Source: Actinomycetales bacterium UBA1416
GTDB lineage: Bacteria; Actinomycetota; Actinomycetes; Actinomycetales; Actinomycetaceae
Assembly: GCA_002304945.1 (NCBI GenBank)
Contig: DBPQ01000007.1
Coordinates: forward strand, 40,442-61,050
DNA: 20,609 bases
Direction of reading: 5' to 3'
Shown here: piece by piece, positions 13,937 through 20,609 of the stretch
Layout: the number at the start of each line of letters is the position of its first letter
How positions within the stretch are numbered: position 1 is the first letter of the stretch
Program-made: the position numbers and the translations under genes
Notes under the pieces: model-generated
Told to the model about the DNA's origin: nothing
Database searches by the model: none
Seen by the model: only the letters and a program-made list of their open reading frames with translations

Positions 13937-14799
13937 GACGGCTGGGCGCCGTGGCCGGTGCACGCGAACGCCCCCACCCGTGCCGCGAACGCCGCCGCCT
14001 CCCGCAGCCGCTCACCCTGCGAGAGCCGGAACGCGAGCGCGCCCACGAACGCGTCGCCGGCTCCGGTGGTGTCGACGACCTCGACCTGCGGTGACGGCAC
14101 GTGCGTCACGCCGTCGCCGTCCGCGACGAGCGCACCGTCCGCCCCGAGCGTGACGACGGCGGAACGCACCCCGGCCCCCAGCAGCGCGCGGGCGGCGGCC
14201 TGGGCGTCCCGTGCGGCGGGCAGGCCGAGCTGGTCGAGGACGAGGGCCGCCTCGTGCTCGTTCACCACGAGCGGGTCGGCGGCCTCCAGCACCCAGCGGG
14301 CCAGCTCGAGGACGGGGGCCAGGTTCACCACGAGACGCCCCGTCGCGAGGGCCGCAGCACGTTCGATCCCGTCCCGGGGGATCTCGCCCTGCAGGACCAC
14401 GATGTCGGCGCCCGCGATGGTGCCGGTGGCCTCCTCCACGGCGGCCGCACCCAGGGTGCCGTTGGCGCCCGGGATGACGATGATGGCGTTCTCCCCGGAG
14501 TCGGCGACGGCGACGATCGCGAGGCCCGTCGCCCCGGCCACCATGCGCAGTGCACCCAGGTCCACGCCGGCGTCGCGGAGGAGGGCGGTCGCCGGACCGG
14601 CATGGGCGTCGTCGCCCACCGCCCCCACCATGGCCACGTCCCCGCCGAGCAGCGCGGCCGCGAGCGCCTGGTTCGCGCCCTTCCCGCCGGGAGCGATCTC
14701 GCCACCCGAGCCGTGCAACGTCTCCCCCGGCCGCGGGTGCCGGGCCACCCGCACCAGCAGGTCCGCGTTCAGCGACCCCACGACGGCGATCCTCGCCAT
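13903..14799 (-). CDS. rbsK: Ribokinase (PfkB family)
   Basis: Phosphorylates D-ribose to ribose 5-phosphate with ATP in the cytoplasm. The 298 residues match ribokinase length. PfkB motif 1 is EIAPGGKGANQA (GG at 38-39), and motif 2 is VDTTGAGDAF (243-251) with the catalytic base Asp249. The N-terminal VVGSLNADLLVRV with the HPRPGETLHG segment and the NLAPV motif are ribokinase-like and separate it from most other PfkB sugar kinases. AGGAGG followed by GGAC lies immediately before ATG 14799. There is no ribose transporter or LacI-type regulator in the window, so the usual rbs operon context is missing. It is divergent from the CtaA-like gene across 140 bp and convergent with the quinone oxidoreductase-like gene, overlapping it by 34 bp. 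A different sugar substrate is possible. Confidence 0.9.
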   Translation of the reverse strand: MARIAVVGSLNADLLVRVARHPRPGETLHGSGGEIAPGGKGANQALAAALLGGDVAMVGAVGDDAHAGPATALLRDAGVDLGALRMVAGATGLAIVAVADSGENAIIVIPGANGTLGAAAVEEATGTIAGADIVVLQGEIPRDGIERAAALATGRLVVNLAPVLELARWVLEAADPLVVNEHEAALVLDQLGLPAARDAQAAARALLGAGVRSAVVTLGADGALVADGDGVTHVPSPQVEVVDTTGAGDAFVGALAFRLSQGERLREAAAFAARVGAFACTGHGAQPSYPRAGDVLPG

Positions 14800-14939
14800 G
14801 TCCCCTCCTCAAGCGCCGTTCCCAGGCGGCTGTCCCGCCCCTCCCGACGGTAGCGGGTCGGGGCCGGGAGCGGGCCGCAGGTTCGGGTTCGGTGCGGGGC
14901 GTCTGCCAGAATCGGTGCATACCCTACCGAGGAGCATCG

Positions 14940-15833
14940 ATGGCGTTGCCCGCCCCGTCCCTCGCCGTGCGCGTGGTGTTCCGGCTCGCGGCGCTGTTCA
15001 CGTTCCTCTCCGTGCTCATGGGGGCGGTGGTGTGCGCCACCGAGTCCGGCTTCGACTGCCCGAGCTGGCCCGGGTGCTACCCCGGCCGGATCACCCCGAT
15101 CGGGGACATCAACCCGTGGATCGAGTTCACGCACCGCACCGTGGCGATCCTGACCGGTCCGATCCTGGTGGTGGCCGCGATCCTCGGCCAGCGGAGTCCC
15201 GCCGTGCCGGGCTGGGTGAAGCGCGCCCAGTGGCTCGCCTTGGCGGGGGGTGCGGCGGCGGCGGTGTTCGGCATGCTGATCGTGCTGCGCGGGATCCCCA
15301 CGTGGCTCGGCGTGGTGGACCTCGCGGCCGCCCTCACCGCCATGATCGCCACCGGTATCGCCGCCGTCGCCGTGACCGTGCTGGCGCCTGCCCGACGACG
15401 CGCGGGACTCCCGGCGTGGGGCGCGGTCGGCGTGCTGCTCGCCTACCACCTCAGTGGCATCGTGTTGGCCGGCCCCGCCTCCCTGACACGCTGCCTGAGC
15501 TGGCCGGTGTGGACTCTCGTCGAGCTCGACGGCGCCGCCGCTCCCCAGGTCCTCCGGCTCGGCCTCGCGGGCGTCGCCGCTCTTCTCCTCGCCCTCACTG
15601 GTGTCCGGGCGCTCCGACAGCCGAGCCTGCGCGGGTGGGGGATGGCCGCGTTGGCCCTCCTCACCGCCGTGCTCGCCGCGGGCTTCCTGATCGGCGAGTC
15701 CGGGCTCCCCGCGGAGGACCGCTACGAGGGCGCCGGACTCGCCGTCGCCGCGGTGTATGCCGGGCTGAGCGTGACCCTCCTGCGCGTCGCAGTGGAAATC
15801 GCCATCCGGGAGACGTGGCGGCCCGTCCGCTGA
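14940..15833 (+). CDS. Degenerate COX15/CtaA-like (haem A synthase-like) membrane protein
   Basis: Polytopic membrane protein of 297 residues with about eight hydrophobic helices. The first half resembles haem A synthase: CATESGFDCPSWPGCYPG (Cys40/Cys46, the position of the CtaA disulfide pair) and WIEFTHR (Glu62, His65, the first haem ligand). At the other three CtaA haem-ligand positions it has, by eye alignment to B. subtilis CtaA, Asp127 (GVVDLAAAL), Leu209 (RLGLAGVA) and Val269. The second half also has a single Cys (Cys185) in place of a pair. So it probably does not make haem A in the usual way and may be a haem-binding or structural paralogue. GAGGAG at 14929-14934, 5 nt before ATG 14940, decides the start. 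It ends 29 bp from the convergent oxidoreductase gene, within a tandem duplication. Confidence 0.72.
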   Translation: MALPAPSLAVRVVFRLAALFTFLSVLMGAVVCATESGFDCPSWPGCYPGRITPIGDINPWIEFTHRTVAILTGPILVVAAILGQRSPAVPGWVKRAQWLALAGGAAAAVFGMLIVLRGIPTWLGVVDLAAALTAMIATGIAAVAVTVLAPARRRAGLPAWGAVGVLLAYHLSGIVLAGPASLTRCLSWPVWTLVELDGAAAPQVLRLGLAGVAALLLALTGVRALRQPSLRGWGMAALALLTAVLAAGFLIGESGLPAEDRYEGAGLAVAAVYAGLSVTLLRVAVEIAIRETWRPVR

Positions 15834-15874
15834 CCGCCTGTCAGTCCACCTGTGACCGACTGTCAGTCCACCTG
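15831..15874. repeat. 22-bp tandem duplication spanning both convergent stop codons
   Basis: TGACCGCCTGTCAGTCCACC-TG (15831-15852) is followed directly by a copy with one change (A for C) at 15853-15874. Each copy contains a TGA for the + gene and, on the other strand, a TGA for the - gene. Both neighbouring proteins therefore end intact. Confidence 0.92.
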
Positions 15875-17365
15875 GTCCTCGTCCACGCCCGGGAGCGGCT
15901 CCGTCGCGGGGCCCTCCAGCACCGTCCCGTCCGCGCAGAACCGGGAGCCGTGCAGCGGGCAGTCCCAGGACTGCTCGGCGTCGTTCCATGTCACGATCCC
16001 GCCGAGGTGGGAGCACACCGCCGACACCCGCGTGGTGGTGCCGCCCACGGTGCTCACCGCCACCGGCCGGCCGTCGTCGAGTTCCACCCGTCCCATGCCC
16101 TCCGGTGGCACCACGCCGGAGCTGTGCACCCGGGGCTTCGCCCAGTCGGACACCAGCCGTGCCGCCACGGTGGCGTTGTTGCGGAGCAACCGGTCCGCCC
16201 CGCTGGCGCGCCCCGGCCGGAAGGAGCGCAGCGGGTAGGCCCACTCGGGTACCTCCCCACCGAGGACCGTCGCGGACAGGGTGAGGGCCGCGGCCACGCC
16301 AGTCGCCATGCCCCACTTGTCGTAGCCCGTGGCGGCGAGGATGCCGTCCGCTCCCGGGTGGAGTGCGCCGATCGCCGGGAGATCGTCGCTGCACCGGTAG
16401 TCCTGGGCGGACCAGGCGTGCGTGACCCGGGCCCCCGGGAAGTGGTGCACCGTCCACTCCTCGAGTTCCGCCAGGCTCGCGGACTCCGACTCCGCGCGGC
16501 CGGTCACGTGCCCGGCACCGCCCACGAGCAGGCGTGTCGTCCCACCGGTCGAGGAGGTCCGGAGTGACCGGCGCGGCCGGTCGGCGGAGAGCGCCATGAC
16601 CTCCGGGAGGGCGTCCGGCTCGGGAACGTCGAATGCGATGGCGTACGAGCGGAGCGGCTTCAGGCGCGCGAAGAAGCCGCCGCGGTCGAGGATGGGGACA
16701 CCGGTGGCGAGCACCACCCGGTCGGCCGTCACCTCAGCGTGCTCCACCTGCAGCCGGTACGGCCCATGACCCGAGACCCCGGTCACCCGGGATCCCTCGA
16801 ACACCACACCCCCGTGCGCCGCCACGTCCTCGGCCAGGGCGAGGAGAACGTCCAGGGGGTCGAGCTGCGCCTGGTCGGCCAGACGCACCGCACCCGTCGT
16901 CGGGAAGGGGAGGCCGGGGTCGTCGAGGAACTCCACCGGCAGTCCCGCCGCGCGTGCGGCCTCGAACTCGGCGACGACGTCGTCACGCCCCTCGGGCGTG
17001 GTGGCGTACGTGACCGCGGGGCGCCGCTCCACGGGCACGTCGTGGTCCGCGCACCAGCGCAGCAGCCACTGCTGGCCCTCCACGTTCGCCGTGACGTAGC
17101 TTCCGACGGTGCCCGCCGTGTGACGGCGCGAGATGCGGGAGAGCTTCGTGCCCTGCAGGAGGGAGACCTTCGCCGTCGTGTTGCCGGTGGTGCCCGCCCC
17201 CACGTGCCGGGCCTCGAGAACGGCCACGCGGGCGCCGCCCCGGGCCAGGAGCAGCGCCGTCGTCAGGCCGGTGATGCCGGCGCCCACGACGACGACGTCG
17301 AACGAACGGCCCCCTTCCACCGGCGGGTGGCTGGGCAGTGGGCGGTCGAGCCAGAGTGATCTCAT
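15863..17365 (-). CDS. FAD-dependent oxidoreductase with C-terminal Rieske [2Fe-2S] domain
   Basis: Predicted DAO-type flavoprotein of 500 residues fused to a Rieske domain. The FAD-binding loop is VVVVGAGITGLTTALLLARGG (about 24-44; the core is GAGITG), followed by LEARHVGAGTTGNTTAKV. ADRVVLATGVP and DGILAATGYDKWGMATG, in the second half of the FAD domain, are typical of the DadA/glycine-oxidase-like fold. The Rieske motif is Cys451-x-His453 (CSHLGG) and Cys469-x2-His472 (CPLHGSRF), so both ligand pairs are complete. Such DAO-Rieske fusions are widespread in bacteria; substrate and electron acceptor are unknown. No signal peptide is seen, so it is probably cytoplasmic. GGAGGTG before ATG 17365 supports the start. 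It is convergent with the CtaA-like gene and divergent from the antiporter across 87 bp. Confidence 0.92.
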   Translation of the reverse strand: MRSLWLDRPLPSHPPVEGGRSFDVVVVGAGITGLTTALLLARGGARVAVLEARHVGAGTTGNTTAKVSLLQGTKLSRISRRHTAGTVGSYVTANVEGQQWLLRWCADHDVPVERRPAVTYATTPEGRDDVVAEFEAARAAGLPVEFLDDPGLPFPTTGAVRLADQAQLDPLDVLLALAEDVAAHGGVVFEGSRVTGVSGHGPYRLQVEHAEVTADRVVLATGVPILDRGGFFARLKPLRSYAIAFDVPEPDALPEVMALSADRPRRSLRTSSTGGTTRLLVGGAGHVTGRAESESASLAELEEWTVHHFPGARVTHAWSAQDYRCSDDLPAIGALHPGADGILAATGYDKWGMATGVAAALTLSATVLGGEVPEWAYPLRSFRPGRASGADRLLRNNATVAARLVSDWAKPRVHSSGVVPPEGMGRVELDDGRPVAVSTVGGTTTRVSAVCSHLGGIVTWNDAEQSWDCPLHGSRFCADGTVLEGPATEPLPGVDEDQVD

Positions 17366-17440
17366 CGTGCACCTCCACCTTCCAGCGTGGCGCCGGTACC
17401 GTGCTCCCGCAACCGCACGCCGCCCATCAGGGGCGCCCCG

Positions 17441-17446
17441 TAGACT
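17441..17446 (+). promoter_or_regulatory. Candidate -10 hexamer TAGACT, leaderless antiporter start
   Basis: TAGACT ends 6 nt before GTG 17453, with no ribosome-binding sequence between. It lies in the 87-bp divergent gap shared with the FAD/Rieske oxidoreductase gene. Confidence 0.5.
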
Positions 17447-17452
17447 CCCGCT

Positions 17453-18574
17453 GTGACCGTGCTATTCATCATCGGTGGCCTCATCGCGCTCGTGGCCGGT
17501 GGCGAGGTGCTGGTGCGTGGGGCGAGCGGGCTCGCCCGCCGCTTCGGGATGTCCCCGCTGATCGTGGGACTCACCGTGGTGGCTGCCGCGACGTCCGCCC
17601 CGGAGTTCGCCGTGACCGTGGACGCCTCCCTCTCCGGCAGCCCCGGGATCGCCCTCGGAAACGTGGTGGGCAGCAACATCATCAATGTGCTCCTCATCCT
17701 GGGCGCCTCCGCGATCGTGCTGCCGCTTGCGGTCAGCTCCCAGCTCGTCAAGGCCGACGTTCCGGTCCTCATCGCCATGTCGGGCCTCACCCTGGTACTC
17801 GCCCTCGATGGCTCCATCTCCCGGCTCGACGGCGTGATCCTGCTGGTCCTCCTGGCGGCCTATGTCGCATTCCTCATCCAGCTCACACGGCGGCGCAACG
17901 GCGGAGCCGCTGCCGGAGCCGCGACGGCGCCGGCGGAGGCGGACACGAGCCCCCGGCCGCTCTGGCGGAACGTGCTCCTGGTGGCTGTCGGCGTGGGTCT
18001 CCTGGTCCTCGGGGCCCGTGGCCTCGTGCTCGGTGCGACGGACATCGCTCAGGCCTTCGGCCTCAGTGACCTGGTGATCGGCCTGACGGTCGTGGCGGTG
18101 GGGACCTCCCTCCCGGAGCTCGCCACCTCGATCACAGCCGCCATCCGCGGGGAACGCGAGATGGCCGTGGGGAACGTGGCCGGGAGCAACATCTTCAACC
18201 TGGGGATGGTCCTCGCCGCGGCCGGGATGCTCTCCCCGGACGGCGTCCCGGTCAGCAGCGGTGCGCTCGAGCTGGACCTGCCGTTCATGGTGGCGGTCGC
18301 GCTCGCCCTCCTGCCGCTCGCCTTCACGGGATTCCAGATCAGCCGGTTCGAGGGCGTGGTACTCGTGGGGTACTTCGTGGCCTACACCGCCTACCTCCTC
18401 CTCGACGCCGCCGGTCACGACGCACTTGAACCCTTCAGCTCGGTGATGCTGCTCTTCGTGGTGCCCCTCACGGTGTTGTGGCTGGTCTTCTTCGCATCGT
18501 TCGAGCTCGGCGTGCGGCGGGGACGGCGCCAGGTCAAGGAGGAGTTCGACCTGCCACTCGACCCCGCACCCTGA
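17453..18574 (+). CDS. Calcium/sodium antiporter (CaCA family, YrbG-like)
   Basis: Predicted inner-membrane cation/Ca2+ exchanger of 373 residues with two homologous halves of about five helices each. The two alpha-repeats that form the ion site are clear: GLTVVAAATSAPEFAVTV with GNVVGSNIINVLLILG (about 39-84), and GLTVVAVGTSLPELATSI with GNVAGSNIFNLGMVLA in the second half. Each contains the essential Glu (APEF, LPEL) and the GNxxGSNIxN signature. The halves are joined by a charged, Ala-rich loop (about 143-163). The final helix ends in a basic cytoplasmic tail. GTG 17453 is chosen because TAGACT precedes it by 6 nt and the first residues run straight into helix 1. It ends 24 bp before the amylosucrase start, but that gene has its own -10-like hexamer. 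Exact ion pair not provable from sequence. Confidence 0.94.
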   Translation: MTVLFIIGGLIALVAGGEVLVRGASGLARRFGMSPLIVGLTVVAAATSAPEFAVTVDASLSGSPGIALGNVVGSNIINVLLILGASAIVLPLAVSSQLVKADVPVLIAMSGLTLVLALDGSISRLDGVILLVLLAAYVAFLIQLTRRRNGGAAAGAATAPAEADTSPRPLWRNVLLVAVGVGLLVLGARGLVLGATDIAQAFGLSDLVIGLTVVAVGTSLPELATSITAAIRGEREMAVGNVAGSNIFNLGMVLAAAGMLSPDGVPVSSGALELDLPFMVAVALALLPLAFTGFQISRFEGVVLVGYFVAYTAYLLLDAAGHDALEPFSSVMLLFVVPLTVLWLVFFASFELGVRRGRRQVKEEFDLPLDPAP

Positions 18575-18585
18575 GACCCAACCCT

Positions 18586-18591
18586 TAGGCT
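18586..18591 (+). promoter_or_regulatory. Candidate -10 hexamer TAGGCT, leaderless amylosucrase start
   Basis: TAGGCT ends 7 nt before ATG 18599. There is no ribosome site in the 24-bp gap, which supports separate leaderless transcription as opposed to read-through coupling with the antiporter. Confidence 0.5.
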
Positions 18592-18598
18592 GAGATTC

Positions 18599-20539
<1,941 letters not shown>

Positions 20540-20609
20540 CCGCCGCGGAGGTGAGGCGCCTGAGGGCGCGGATCCGCCGGACCATGGCTAGGAGCGTGGG
20601 TCGGTAACA

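Noticed and set aside
14906..14920. CAGAAT as a leaderless promoter for the CtaA-like gene
   Set aside because: It lies 27 nt from the ATG and a good ribosome site GAGGAG sits between. It could be an ordinary -10, but I could not support the transcription start well enough to annotate it.
13958..16567. A long forward frame across ribokinase, the CtaA-like gene and the Rieske oxidoreductase
   Set aside because: It spans three well-supported genes on both strands in a different frame and gives Arg/Pro/Ser-rich sequence without motifs.
20540..20609. Possible start of a further gene or a terminator after amylosucrase
   Set aside because: An ATG at 20583 runs into TAA within eight codons, and no convincing hairpin with a T-tract is visible in the remaining 70 bp.

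Overview
The window is very GC-rich. Its gene starts often look leaderless (a TANNNT-type hexamer 6-7 nt upstream of the start codon), the gene families are typical of Actinobacteria, and leucine TTA codons are almost absent. Together these point to a high-GC actinobacterium, probably of the Micrococcales or a neighbouring order. No phage, IS element, CRISPR array, tRNA or rRNA was recognised. Coding density is high.

Layout. 1-69 is the end of a small zinc metallopeptidase gene. 93-3821 is a tight forward operon: MscS-type channel, methionine sulfoxide reductase B, an endonuclease/exonuclease/phosphatase-fold hydrolase and an EamA exporter, each overlapping the next. A GlsB/YeaQ-type small membrane protein follows (3958-4224). 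It converges on a reverse DUF2207 membrane protein (4291-6348), with a strong hairpin terminator between them. 6349-6623 is a divergent gap with palindromic repeats. Then come a membrane-anchored thermonuclease (+) and a reverse two-gene unit: a long KamA-family radical SAM aminomutase followed by a HisF-type cyclase. A reverse beta-propeller gene with no recognisable N-terminus (10219-11286) is followed by a 431-bp gap carrying four copies of the same ~43-bp palindromic repeat.

The right half holds a saccharopine dehydrogenase-like oxidoreductase overlapping a quinone-oxidoreductase-like enzyme (+), ribokinase (-), a degenerate COX15/CtaA-like membrane protein (+), a FAD oxidoreductase with a C-terminal Rieske domain (-), a calcium/sodium antiporter (+) and an amylosucrase (+).

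Most genes are housekeeping or metabolic. The best candidates for undescribed biology are: (1) the KamA-HisF pair. The radical SAM enzyme carries Lys and Asn where lysine 2,3-aminomutase has its two lysine-binding Asp residues, the same swap reported for glutamate 2,3-aminomutase, and it has a ~340-residue N-terminal extension. Its HisF partner has lost Glu of the ammonia-gate salt bridge. (2) The CtaA-like protein keeps only one of four haem-ligand His positions. (3) A five-copy palindromic repeat family sits in the two divergent gaps. All alignments were made by eye from memory of family sequences.
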